A stretch of DNA of 6,405 nt from JBQCEE01 sp051960575 (GCF_051960575.1 NZ_JBQCEE010000267.1:1-6405), one strand, 5' to 3'; counted from the first letter of the stretch, positions 1 through 5,716 are shown. Translations and numbers: made by a program. The notes: a model not told the origin generated them from the letters alone.

Positions 1-1
1 G

Positions 2-1063
2 ATGGACGCCTCCCCGGCCGGCGCCGGCAAGCTCGGCGTGATGCTGCGCGTGCCCTACGGGGTGGTCGGCGCGATCAGCCCCTTCAACTTCCCGCTCAAC
101 CTCGTCGCCCACAAGCTGGGGCCGGCCATCGCCGCCGGCTGCCCGGTCGTGCTCAAGCCCGCCGGGCAGACGCCGTTCTCGTCGATCCTGCTGGCGCGGT
201 TGCTCATCGACGAGTGCGGCCTGCCGCCGGAGCAGCTCCAGGTCGTCACGGGCAGTGGCTCGGTGGTCGGCTCGGCGATCGTCGATCACCCCGACGTCGC
301 CCTGGTGACCTTCACCGGCTCGCCCGAGGTCGGCTGGGCCATCCGAGGCCGTGCGCCGCGCAAGCGGGTGGGCCTGGAACTCGGCAACAACGCGCCGGTG
401 ATCCTCGAGCCGGACGGCGATTGGACGGCCGCCGTCGACAAGATCCGCATCGCCGGATTTAGCCACGCGGGCCAATCGTGCGTCTCGACGCAGCGAGTGC
501 TCGTGCACCGGTCGATCGCCGAGGACGTCGAGATCGCGCTCGCGAAGGCGGTGAGCTCGCTGGTCGTCGGCGACCCGCTCGACGAAGCGACCGATGTCTC
601 CGCGCTGATCTCGGCTGACGAACGCGATCGGGTCGCGGCCTGGGTGCGCGAGGCGGAGGACGCCGGCGCCCGAGTGGCGACCGGTGGTCGGGTGCGGGAC
701 GACGGCGTCCTCGAGCCGACGGTGCTCGCCGACGCGTCGCCGGACCTGCGCGTCTGCCGTGACGAGGTGTTCGGACCGGTGGTCGCGCTGACCCGCTACG
801 ACGGCTTCGACGAGGCGATCGCGCTCGCGAACGACTCGCGCTACGGCCTCCAGGCCGGCGTCTTCACACGGGACATCGCCAAGGCGCTCACCGCTGCCCG
901 GACGCTGGACTTCGGCGGCGTGATCGTCAACGATGTGCCGACGTGGCGCGCCGACCAGCAGCCCTACGGCGGGATCCGCGACTCGGGCAACACCCGCGAG
1001 GGCCCGGCCTGGTCGGTGCGCGAGATGACCGAGGAACGACTCGTGGTGCTGGCCGGGGCGTGA
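2..1063 (+). CDS. Aldehyde dehydrogenase family protein, 5'-truncated by the window edge
   Basis: This is an NAD(P)-dependent aldehyde dehydrogenase that oxidises an aldehyde to a carboxylic acid (or acyl adduct) in the cytosol. The visible 353 residues carry the family landmarks in order: SPFNFP with the oxyanion Asn (about residue 29), the cofactor-binding Lys in LKPA (52), the Rossmann FTGSPEVG (104-111), the general base Glu in LELGNN (126), the nucleophile Cys in GQSC (160), EVFGPV (255-260), and a C-terminal PYGGIRDSGNTREG. Family members are about 470-500 residues, so some 110-140 N-terminal residues lie before the window. The ATG at 2 is therefore only an internal codon. The C-terminal PYGG-x-DSG-x-REG pattern resembles lactaldehyde, phosphonoacetaldehyde and glyceraldehyde-3-phosphate type dehydrogenases, but the substrate is not decided. 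All catalytic residues are intact. It probably shares a transcript with the small zinc-ribbon gene 28 bp downstream. Confidence 0.95.
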   Translation: MDASPAGAGKLGVMLRVPYGVVGAISPFNFPLNLVAHKLGPAIAAGCPVVLKPAGQTPFSSILLARLLIDECGLPPEQLQVVTGSGSVVGSAIVDHPDVALVTFTGSPEVGWAIRGRAPRKRVGLELGNNAPVILEPDGDWTAAVDKIRIAGFSHAGQSCVSTQRVLVHRSIAEDVEIALAKAVSSLVVGDPLDEATDVSALISADERDRVAAWVREAEDAGARVATGGRVRDDGVLEPTVLADASPDLRVCRDEVFGPVVALTRYDGFDEAIALANDSRYGLQAGVFTRDIAKALTAARTLDFGGVIVNDVPTWRADQQPYGGIRDSGNTREGPAWSVREMTEERLVVLAGA

Positions 1064-1091
1064 CGCCACGCCCGAACGATCAGGAGGTCGC

Positions 1092-1379
1092 ATGGACGCG
1101 CAGCGAGGGGTCGGCGCCGCGTGGCGGGCGCTGGCGGAGCAGGCCGAGCGGGACGTACGGTCGCTGGGCGTGCGCGGCGAAGTGCACGCCGGCATCTCTC
1201 CCGAGGGCTGGTTGACCCTCGAGCTCCGGCCGCGTGACAAGGCCGCCTCGGCGACGTTGCGCGACTACGTCGCCCGCGCGATGGAGATGTGCGAGACGTG
1301 CGGCGGTCGTGCGGTGCGGTACTCCGGCACCACCGTCACGGTGGTGTGCGAGGGGTGCCGCGACAACGGGTCCTGGTAG
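1092..1379 (+). CDS. Small zinc-ribbon protein of unknown function (95 aa)
   Basis: I do not recognise this as a named family. The start is well supported: AGGAGG at 1082-1087 lies four bases before the ATG. The N-terminal half (about 1-60) is charged and mixed alpha/beta, with a helix-forming segment around residues 8-24 and a short strand pattern at LTLELRP (41-47). The C-terminal third has two CxxC knuckles, CETC (67-70) and CEGC (86-89), separated by 15 residues. That is the spacing of a treble-clef or zinc-ribbon fold holding one Zn ion. No membrane segment or signal peptide is visible. It follows the aldehyde dehydrogenase by 28 bp on the same strand, so co-transcription is likely. A structural or redox role, or nucleic-acid or protein binding, is possible, but none is shown. 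Coding is supported by the ribosome site, codon bias and conserved-looking cysteine pairs. Confidence 0.8.
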   Translation: MDAQRGVGAAWRALAEQAERDVRSLGVRGEVHAGISPEGWLTLELRPRDKAASATLRDYVARAMEMCETCGGRAVRYSGTTVTVVCEGCRDNGSW

Positions 1380-1398
1380 CCGACCTCGGCGCTCGTCC

Positions 1399-1414
1399 CC
1401 TGCGCTCCCGCAGG
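1399..1414 (+). terminator. GC-rich hairpin after the zinc-ribbon gene
   Basis: CCTGCG, loop CTCC, then CGCAGG forms a perfect 6-bp stem with a tetraloop about 20 bases after the stop codon. A second small palindrome, AGGAT-C-ATCCT, overlaps its right arm at 1412-1422. There is no T tract, which is common for actinobacterial terminators, so termination is inferred only from position and structure. Confidence 0.35.
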
Positions 1415-1503
1415 ATCATCCTCCTGGGCAATCCGAATGCCTTGAGGTGAGCGTCCCAACGACGGGCCGTGGACCCTCCGTCAGGCGCCGACGCGCGCGT
1501 GGA

Positions 1504-1548
1504 TGGTGGGCGATACTGGGATTGAACCAGTGACCCCTACCGTGTCAA
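1504..1548 (-). other. 3' half of a tRNA-Val(GAC) gene: attachment site of the integrative element
   Basis: Read on the minus strand, the segment contains part of an anticodon loop (TTGACAC, anticodon GAC, valine), the 3' anticodon stem GGTAG, the variable loop GGGTC, a perfect T arm (ACTGG, loop TTCAATC, CCAGT), a 3' acceptor strand ATCGCCC, discriminator A and an encoded CCA at 1506-1504. The bases that should form the 5' anticodon stem (CTACC) are absent to the right of 1548, as are the D arm and 5' acceptor strand. The gene is therefore cut at the anticodon loop, the usual crossover place for tyrosine integrases, and the integrase gene begins 160 bp away. In the standard model, the half next to host DNA is the displaced chromosomal 3' end, and an intact tRNA-Val rebuilt by the element's own copy sits at the far end. 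Confidence 0.85.
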
Positions 1549-1558
1549 TCCGATAAAA

Positions 1559-1571
1559 GGCCCTTCAGGCC
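1559..1571 (-). terminator. Weak terminator-like hairpin on the minus strand at the element edge
   Basis: Read on the minus strand, GGCC-TGAAG-GGCC is followed immediately by TTTT (positions 1558-1555). The stem is only 4 bp, but the T run is rare in this GC-rich DNA. It would stop transcription leaving the element toward the tRNA remnant. It is a weak call with no gene on that strand to assign it to. Confidence 0.2.
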
Positions 1572-1598
1572 GGTGCTTGACGACATGGCTCGAGACCG

Positions 1599-1623
1599 GA
1601 AACCCAATGTTCGTATGGGTTTC
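1599..1623. promoter_or_regulatory. Inverted repeat upstream of the integrase gene
   Basis: GAAACCCA and TGGGTTTC form a perfect 8-bp inverted repeat separated by 9 bases, between the attachment site and the integrase start. Position and symmetry fit a binding site for a dimeric regulator or an integrase arm-type site. Alternatively it forms a leader hairpin. No partner protein is identified. Confidence 0.4.
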
Positions 1624-1709
1624 GTGCCGTCGCGGTTCGAGCGGTGTCGGTGGGTGACGGCGCGGTCGAGCAACAGCAGAGCAACATCGGACGTGGCATC
1701 CTGACCGAC

Positions 1710-3080
1710 ATGGGGCACTCCTATCGCCGCCTCGATGATGACGGCAAACCTCGCTACGCCGCGATCTACCGCGACGCCCGAGGACGCCGCCGCTCGGCCG
1801 GCACCTTCCCCACCAAACGCGAGGCCGATCGCGCGTGGGCGGCCGCCGAGGCTGACGCCCAACTCGGCCGCGTCCGTGACCTGCAGGCGGGCCGGGTCCG
1901 GTTCGCCACCTACGTGACCGAGATCTGGTTCCCTCACCACCAGATCGAACCCTCCACGCGGCAACGCTATGCCTCCCAGTTCGAGCGGCATCTGCTCCCC
2001 GAGTTTGGGCCGATGCGGCTGATCGACATCACCCCCCAGCATGTGCGGGAATGGATCACCCGCCTCAAAGACCAAGGGGTGTCGCCGTCCACCATCACCA
2101 GCGTGAAGGTGCTGCTGTCCGCAGTGTTCACAACCGCAGTGAACGACCAGCTCGTCCTCGTTCACCCGTGTCGCGGTGTCCGCACGCCCACCGTCGCCCG
2201 ACCACCGCGGACGATCATCACCCCCGAGCAGTTCGACGCCATCCATGCCGCCCTCCCCGGTGCGCGCTGGCAGGTCATGGTCGAACTCGACATCGAGTCC
2301 GGCCTGCGCTGGGGCGAGCTGACCGAACTGCGCGTCCACGATTGGCACCCGGTCACGGGCATGCTCACAGTCGCTCGCGCCGTCACCGAACTCAACGCCC
2401 GCTTCCGCCAGCCCGGGCAAGGACGGTTCGTGGTCAAGGACTACCCCAAGAACACTCACACTCGCCGCGTCCGGCTCTCCCCCACCATCGCCGACACCCT
2501 CACCACCCACATCACCGAGCTGGGCCTGCGCCGCAACGACCTCATCTTCGCCCTCCCCTGCGCCAACGAAGAATTCGCGGGCCGCTCGGTTGATGCCGGG
2601 ATCGACGGCGGTGACCCCCGTCGTGATCTCGGCATGACCACCCCGAACCCGGCCGGCCGCGCCTACCCCCACGGCACCCTCACCGCCTACAACCTCGGCG
2701 CCTGCCGCTGCCACCACTGCCGACAAGCCGCCGCCGACTACCGCGCCGCCCGCCGCGCCCGCGGCCACGACCGCCCCCGCGTCGACCGGGCGACCGACAA
2801 CATCCCCGGCGGGCACATCCCCCGACGCTGGTTCTCCACTCACATCTGGTGGCCCGCCCTCGCCCACGCCGGCATCGACTTCCCCGTCCGCATGCACGAC
2901 CTCCGCCACGCCCACGCATCCTGGCTGCTCGCCGGTGGAGCCGACATCCAGACCGTCAAACAACGACTCGGCCACGGCAGCCTGCGCACGACCGAGAAAT
3001 ACCTCCACACCCTCCCCGACACCGACACCACCGCCCTCGACGCCCTCCACCGCATCCGGAACCGCGGGCGCACGGCCTAA
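1710..3080 (+). CDS. Tyrosine recombinase / site-specific integrase with a Cys/His-rich insertion
   Basis: This enzyme catalyses integration and excision of the element at the adjacent tRNA-Val site. Counting from the ATG at 1710 (456 aa), residues 3-58 form an AP2-like arm-binding domain (KPRYAAIYRDARGRRRSAGTF), 63-160 the SAM-like core-binding domain, and 165-456 the catalytic domain. The full active site is present: R200 (SGLRWGEL), K243 (VVKDYPKN), H396 and R399 (HDLRH), H422 (LGHGS) and nucleophile Y431 (KYLH). Between K243 and the HxxR box there is an unusually long insertion (about 275-385) containing H321, C332, C334 and C337 (HGT followed by CRCHHC), a possible zinc site. The frame is open back to a GTG at 1644 (478 aa), but the family N-terminus aligns with 1710. 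Neither start has a convincing ribosome site. The gene looks intact and functional. Confidence 0.93.
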   Translation: MGHSYRRLDDDGKPRYAAIYRDARGRRRSAGTFPTKREADRAWAAAEADAQLGRVRDLQAGRVRFATYVTEIWFPHHQIEPSTRQRYASQFERHLLPEFGPMRLIDITPQHVREWITRLKDQGVSPSTITSVKVLLSAVFTTAVNDQLVLVHPCRGVRTPTVARPPRTIITPEQFDAIHAALPGARWQVMVELDIESGLRWGELTELRVHDWHPVTGMLTVARAVTELNARFRQPGQGRFVVKDYPKNTHTRRVRLSPTIADTLTTHITELGLRRNDLIFALPCANEEFAGRSVDAGIDGGDPRRDLGMTTPNPAGRAYPHGTLTAYNLGACRCHHCRQAAADYRAARRARGHDRPRVDRATDNIPGGHIPRRWFSTHIWWPALAHAGIDFPVRMHDLRHAHASWLLAGGADIQTVKQRLGHGSLRTTEKYLHTLPDTDTTALDALHRIRNRGRTA

Positions 3081-3083
3081 CGA

Positions 3084-3096
3084 GACGAAGCTCGTC
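3084..3096 (+). terminator. Short hairpin just after the integrase stop codon
   Basis: GACGA-AGC-TCGTC forms a 5-bp perfect stem with a 3-base loop starting four bases after the TAA of the integrase. It lacks a T tract and is short, so it is only a possible terminator or mRNA 3'-end structure. Confidence 0.25.
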
Positions 3097-3144
3097 AGGA
3101 GCGAGTCACAGCGCCCCGACCCCGTGGTGAAGTCCTATGCTCTT

Positions 3145-3242
3145 CGAGCGCTGTGCAGCAAGCGCGAGGCCCGGATAGCGCGTGTAGTCGCGTCTCTGTG
3201 CGGCTCAGGGAATATGAGCACCGCTGCTCCGAGCGCTGTGCA
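3145..3242. repeat. 13-bp direct repeat pair in the integrase-cargo spacer
   Basis: CGAGCGCTGTGCA occurs exactly at 3145-3157 and 3230-3242, 85 bp apart in the same orientation. The segment preceding the first copy, TCCTATGCTCTTCG (3133), recurs as TCCTATGCTTTTCG at 3297. Such short direct repeats downstream of an integrase could be arm-type or accessory protein sites, or traces of an ancient duplication. Confidence 0.4.
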
Positions 3243-3334
3243 TAACCCTTACGCAGCAGGTATTCCTTGGCCGCCGCCGGAGCGGCTTCGTCAAAATCCT
3301 ATGCTTTTCGCGTCGTCGGGCCGAAGCCCTCAAA

Positions 3335-3355
3335 GCGACGGTAGCGCACCGTCGC
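3335..3355 (+). terminator. Strong hairpin in the non-coding spacer
   Basis: GCGACGGT and ACCGTCGC form a perfect 8-bp stem around a 5-base loop AGCGC. This is the most stable isolated hairpin in the spacer. It could act as a bidirectional terminator insulating the integrase from the cargo operon, or as a protein site. There is no T tract on either side. Confidence 0.4.
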
Positions 3356-3680
3356 GCTCCACACTGCTTACTCCCCCGGTCGCCGCTGAAACGCATCGAC
3401 GGCGACCGCCATGTCGCCAGTCGTCGCGACGTACCGCGGCGTTGCAGGCAGCCCGCCATCGCCCTCACTTGGCCAAGATCGACCGCGCGCTCGGCTGATC
3501 TGTCCATCGCAGTGCGTCATTCGTTCGGTCAGTCGCCCGCTTTGACCCGAAACGCAAGCTCAGGATGGACGGCCATGAGCTCAGCAACCGATGCTGCACT
3601 CCGCACCAGTCCGGGTCACTTGACACCCGACTCCAGCTGCGAGGCACGGCCTTACATCCGCCACGGCCAGCCACCGCAAG

Positions 3681-3728
3681 CGCTCGACCATGCCGACCGA
3701 AGTGCACGACCATGCCGATGTGGCGGCG
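3681..3728 (+). repeat. Two copies of the CGACCATGCCG repeat upstream of the cargo operon
   Basis: The core CGACCATGCCG occurs at 3685 and 3707, a 22-bp period. Each copy is preceded by an AGYGC-like flank (AGCGCT at 3679-3684, AGTGCA at 3701-3706). The second copy continues as ATGTGGCGGCG, resembling the hairpin tail of the copy at 5689. The repeats lie about 120-160 bp before the XRE-cupin start, probably too far upstream to be its core operator. Just beyond them (3766-3782), GCTGATCTGGCCCAACC is reminiscent of insertion-sequence end DNA, but this could not be confirmed. Confidence 0.6.
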
Positions 3729-3805
3729 CGCCGGCGGCGTCCTGCTTACTGCTCCGTCGAGCGGCTGATCTGGCCCAACCCCGGTAACTCGGCCAGCGGC
3801 CAGGA

Positions 3806-3811
3806 GATAAA
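3806..3811 (+). promoter_or_regulatory. Possible -10 element for the XRE-cupin operon
   Basis: GATAAA in the AT-rich run GGAGATAAAAG is the best -10-like hexamer before the regulator gene. A transcript would start about seven bases later, inside the TGCA palindrome, so binding there would block transcription. No good -35 hexamer is seen at the expected spacing, so the call is weak. Confidence 0.3.
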
Positions 3812-3814
3812 AGT

Positions 3815-3840
3815 TGCACCGGGCGGTGCAGTAAGCTGCA
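3815..3840. promoter_or_regulatory. Likely autoregulatory operator: perfect palindrome with three TGCA half-sites
   Basis: TGCACC-GGGC-GGTGCA is a perfect inverted repeat at 3815-3830, and a further TGCA lies at 3837-3840, four bases before the ATG of the regulator. TGCA half-sites start at 3815, 3827 and 3837, roughly one helical turn apart, so dimers would bind on one face of the DNA. XRE-type regulators commonly bind such sites at their own promoters. That this protein does so is inference. No Shine-Dalgarno sequence lies between the palindrome and the start, which suggests a very short leader. Confidence 0.6.
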
Positions 3841-3843
3841 CTC

Positions 3844-4437
3844 ATGAATGAGGCGACGGCGGCGTTGGCGTCTTCGATCGGTGCGCGCGTTCGGCAGGAG
3901 CGGGAGGCTCGTCGCTGGACGCTGGACCAATTGGCGGCCGCGGCCGGCGTGAGTCGTCGGATGTTGATCACGGTCGAGCATGGCGCGGCGAATCCGAGTG
4001 TGGGCACGCTGCTGCGGATCAGCGACGCACTCGGTGTCGGCCTGCCGGCCCTGGTGCAGCCGGAGTCGAAGGCAGTGAAGGTCACGCGGGCCGGGGACGG
4101 CGCAGTGTTGTGGACCGGCGACTTCGGCGGTCAGGGCACGCTGGTGGCTGGCACAGAGCCGCCCGATGTCGTCGAGCTGTGGGACTGGACGCTCGCATCC
4201 GGCGATGAGCACGTCAGTGAGACCCACGCGGTCGGCACACGCGAGCTGCTGCACGTGCACGCCGGCACGGTCATGCTCACCATCGAAAGCGAGACCGTCA
4301 CACTGCGAGCTGGCGACGCGATCAGTTTCTGCGGCGACGTCCCGCACGCCTACGCCAATCCGGGCAAGTCCCGCGCGCGGTTCTCCCTCGCCGTCTACGA
4401 GCCCGGCGTCGGCCCTACCGCCCGGCCATCCTCATGA
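3844..4437 (+). CDS. XRE-family transcriptional regulator with C-terminal cupin sensor
   Basis: The 197-residue protein has a helix-turn-helix domain at about 12-70 (LDQLAAAAGVSRRMLITVEHG, with recognition helix near 36-46), then a single cupin barrel at about 105-187 (TRELLHVHAGTVML, RAGDAISFCGDVPHAYAN). This is the layout of XRE-cupin regulators, in which the cupin is thought to sense a small molecule. The HxH and PHAY histidines could hold a metal, but the classic Glu of cupin motif 1 is not evident, so the barrel may bind ligand without metal. Regulators of this type are often next to EamA/RhtA-type exporters, as here. The start ATG follows a triple TGCA site directly, suggesting autoregulation. 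Its stop overlaps the exporter start as ATGA, so the two are translationally coupled. The ligand is unknown; an amino acid or related amine would fit the transporter. Confidence 0.92.
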   Translation: MNEATAALASSIGARVRQEREARRWTLDQLAAAAGVSRRMLITVEHGAANPSVGTLLRISDALGVGLPALVQPESKAVKVTRAGDGAVLWTGDFGGQGTLVAGTEPPDVVELWDWTLASGDEHVSETHAVGTRELLHVHAGTVMLTIESETVTLRAGDAISFCGDVPHAYANPGKSRARFSLAVYEPGVGPTARPSS

Positions 4438-5657
4438 CGAGCAGCAAGCAGGCACGGCCAGCCGTGCCGCCCTGGACGCTGGCCGTCGCAGCGATGCTGT
4501 CGGTCCAGCTCGGCTCCGCGCTGTCAACGCACCTCATCACGCAGGTCGGCGCAGCCGGCACGGCATGGCTCCGCCTGAGCTTCGGCTCGCTCATCTTCTG
4601 GGTCATCGCCCGGCCGCCGCTGCGCAAACTGCGCCGCCAGGACGTGCCCGCGCTGCTCGGACTGGGAGCGACCACCGGCCTGCAAACCATCGCGTTCCTC
4701 GCAGCCATCAACCGGATGCCGCTCGGCACCTGCGTCGCCATCGAGTTCCTCGGCCCGCTCACCGTCGCCGCCGTGCAAACGCATCACCGACGCGCCCTCG
4801 CCTGGCCGGCCCTCGCCCTCGCCGGCGTGGTCGTCCTGACACAGCCGTGGCACGGCACGGGGAACGTTCCCGGGCTCGCGTTCGCCGCGCTGGCCGCGCT
4901 GGGCTGGGCGTCCTACATCCTGTTCACCCAACGAGTCGGAGCCCGCCTCGACGGCATCACCGGGCTCTCACTCACCACGCCGGTCGCCGCCGTGGTCTCG
5001 GCGAGCTTCGGGGTACCGCAGGCGGCCGGGCACCTCACCGGCAGCGTCCTGGCCGGCGCGGTCGGGCTCGCCGTCCTCCTGCCCGTCCTTCCCTACGCCT
5101 GCGAACTGATCGCGCTCCGCAGCATGCCGACAGCCGCCTTCGGCACCCTCATGGCCGTCGAACCAGCCATCGGCACTCTGCTCGGACTGATCGTCCTGCG
5201 ACAGCACCCAGACCTCGCCCAACTCCTCGGCATCACCGCGGTCGTCATCGCCGGCATCGCGTCCCAACGCACCCAGCCACCCGAGCAGCCATCAGCCACC
5301 GCGGACACCGGCGCCAGCTCCGAACGCGATCAGGAGGGCACGATGATCTGCTGCCAGTTCATCTTCAAACCCGGCACCTACGACGACGAGTTCCATCGCC
5401 TCGACACCCAAATCGACGAGCATGCCCGCTCCCTGCCCGGCTTCGACAGGGTCGAGACCTGGACCGCGCCGGACACCGGCGTCGTCAATGCCATCTACTA
5501 CTTCACCGACAAGAAGTCCGTCGCTCAGCTCGCCCGATACCCGCAGCACCGCGAAGCCAAGGGCCAAGTGCAGCGGTGGTACGACGGCTACCGCATCGTC
5601 ATCAGCGAGATCACCGCAACCTACGGCGACGGACGCCTCCCGATGTCACAGCGATAA
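4434..5657 (+). CDS. EamA/RhtA-like exporter fused in frame to an antibiotic-biosynthesis-monooxygenase domain
   Basis: Residues 1-280 are a drug/metabolite transporter (EamA) with about ten hydrophobic segments (near 14-36, 41-59, 72-90, 96-115, 122-138, 145-165, 177-195, 203-222, 231-253, 262-277). The stretch LPYACELIALRSMPTAAFGTLMAVEP is split here as LPYACELIALRSMPTAAFG plus TLMAVEP and closely resembles the E. coli threonine/homoserine exporter RhtA, so amino-acid or amine efflux across the inner membrane is likely. A Pro/Ser/Thr/Glu-rich linker (281-303) leads without a stop into an ABM domain (304-407) with the typical HREAKGQVQRWYDGYRIVI end. A normal RhtA ends near 295 residues, so about 110 residues are extra. 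The start overlaps the regulator stop (ATGA), with no separate ribosome site. The fusion could tether a modifying or ligand-binding dimer to the exporter, or may simply be a lost stop codon. Confidence 0.88.
   Translation: MTSSKQARPAVPPWTLAVAAMLSVQLGSALSTHLITQVGAAGTAWLRLSFGSLIFWVIARPPLRKLRRQDVPALLGLGATTGLQTIAFLAAINRMPLGTCVAIEFLGPLTVAAVQTHHRRALAWPALALAGVVVLTQPWHGTGNVPGLAFAALAALGWASYILFTQRVGARLDGITGLSLTTPVAAVVSASFGVPQAAGHLTGSVLAGAVGLAVLLPVLPYACELIALRSMPTAAFGTLMAVEPAIGTLLGLIVLRQHPDLAQLLGITAVVIAGIASQRTQPPEQPSATADTGASSERDQEGTMICCQFIFKPGTYDDEFHRLDTQIDEHARSLPGFDRVETWTAPDTGVVNAIYYFTDKKSVAQLARYPQHREAKGQVQRWYDGYRIVISEITATYGDGRLPMSQR
5332..5345 (+). promoter_or_regulatory. Internal ribosome binding site and start codon inside the exporter-ABM frame
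   Basis: AGGAGGG at 5332-5338, then four bases, then ATG at 5343. This is the best Shine-Dalgarno sequence within the island part of the window, placed exactly where the ABM domain begins and in frame with the transporter. It indicates that the ABM domain was, and probably still is, translated independently. Confidence 0.75.
5343..5657 (+). CDS. ABM-domain (dimeric alpha/beta-barrel) protein, probable independent start within the fusion
   Basis: This gives a 104-residue product if translation begins at the internal ATG, which has an excellent ribosome site. It has the ferredoxin-like beta-alpha-beta-beta-alpha-beta pattern of the antibiotic biosynthesis monooxygenase/dimeric barrel superfamily: ICCQFIFKPG as the first strand, a helix around DEFHRLDTQIDEHARSL, the PGF-x-x-VETW strand, NAIYYFTDKKSV, and the helix and last strand in PQHREAKGQVQRWYDGYRIVI. 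Members include small cofactor-free oxygenases, haem-degrading enzymes and proteins of unknown ligand; specificity cannot be read here. It is the same DNA as the last quarter of the exporter frame, so cells may contain both a fused and a free form. The free form could dimerise with the tethered one. Confidence 0.6.
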   Translation: MICCQFIFKPGTYDDEFHRLDTQIDEHARSLPGFDRVETWTAPDTGVVNAIYYFTDKKSVAQLARYPQHREAKGQVQRWYDGYRIVISEITATYGDGRLPMSQR

Positions 5658-5688
5658 CGCCATCGTCAGCCTCTGCCGATCAGACAGA

Positions 5689-5716
5689 AGCGCGCGACCA
5701 TGCCGCTGTTGCGGCA
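5689..5716 (+). repeat. Single CGACCATGCCG repeat with hairpin tail after the ABM gene
   Basis: The copy starts AGCGCG, has the core at 5695-5705 and continues so that GCCGC-TGTT-GCGGC (5702-5715) forms a perfect 5-bp stem with a tetraloop, about 45 bases after the ABM stop codon. It matches the 27-bp tandem units at 6314 over 13 bases of core and downstream sequence before diverging in the tail. It may double as the operon terminator. Confidence 0.6.

Larger units (their letters stand above)
3081..3843. other. Gene-poor stretch between integrase and cargo operon
   Basis: I see no convincing gene in these 763 bp. The open frames on either strand give Arg/Ser/Pro-rich translations with no recognisable family and poor codon bias. 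The stretch holds a small hairpin just after the integrase stop, a 13-bp direct repeat (3145 and 3230), a second imperfect repeat pair starting TCCTATGCT (3133 and 3297), a perfect 8-bp-stem hairpin at 3335-3355, two copies of the CGACCATGCCG repeat (3685, 3707) and the promoter/operator region of the XRE-cupin gene. It may be the decayed remnant of lost genes or insertion sequences. Confidence 0.55.

Noticed and set aside
1234..1533. An open frame ending in WAILGLNQ across the tRNA remnant
   Set aside because: This ending is the well-known translation of antisense tRNA T-arm DNA and recurs in mis-called genes. The frame also overlaps the better supported zinc-ribbon gene.
1545..3050. A 501-codon open frame on the minus strand, antisense to the integrase
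   Set aside because: Its translation is a low-complexity Gly/Val/Ala/Glu/Asp-rich string typical of the reverse of GC-rich coding DNA, while the plus strand encodes a complete integrase with all catalytic residues.
3681..3800. End of an IS21-like insertion sequence
   Set aside because: The repeated CGACCATGCCG units and the nearby CTGATCTGGCCCAACC are reminiscent of multi-repeat insertion-sequence ends, but no transposase remnant, target duplication or matching opposite end is visible, so it is kept only as an alternative explanation.
3465..4347. Minus-strand open frames of 206 and 231 codons over the spacer and the regulator
   Set aside because: They are antisense to the clear XRE-cupin gene, Arg/Ser-rich, and show no domain.
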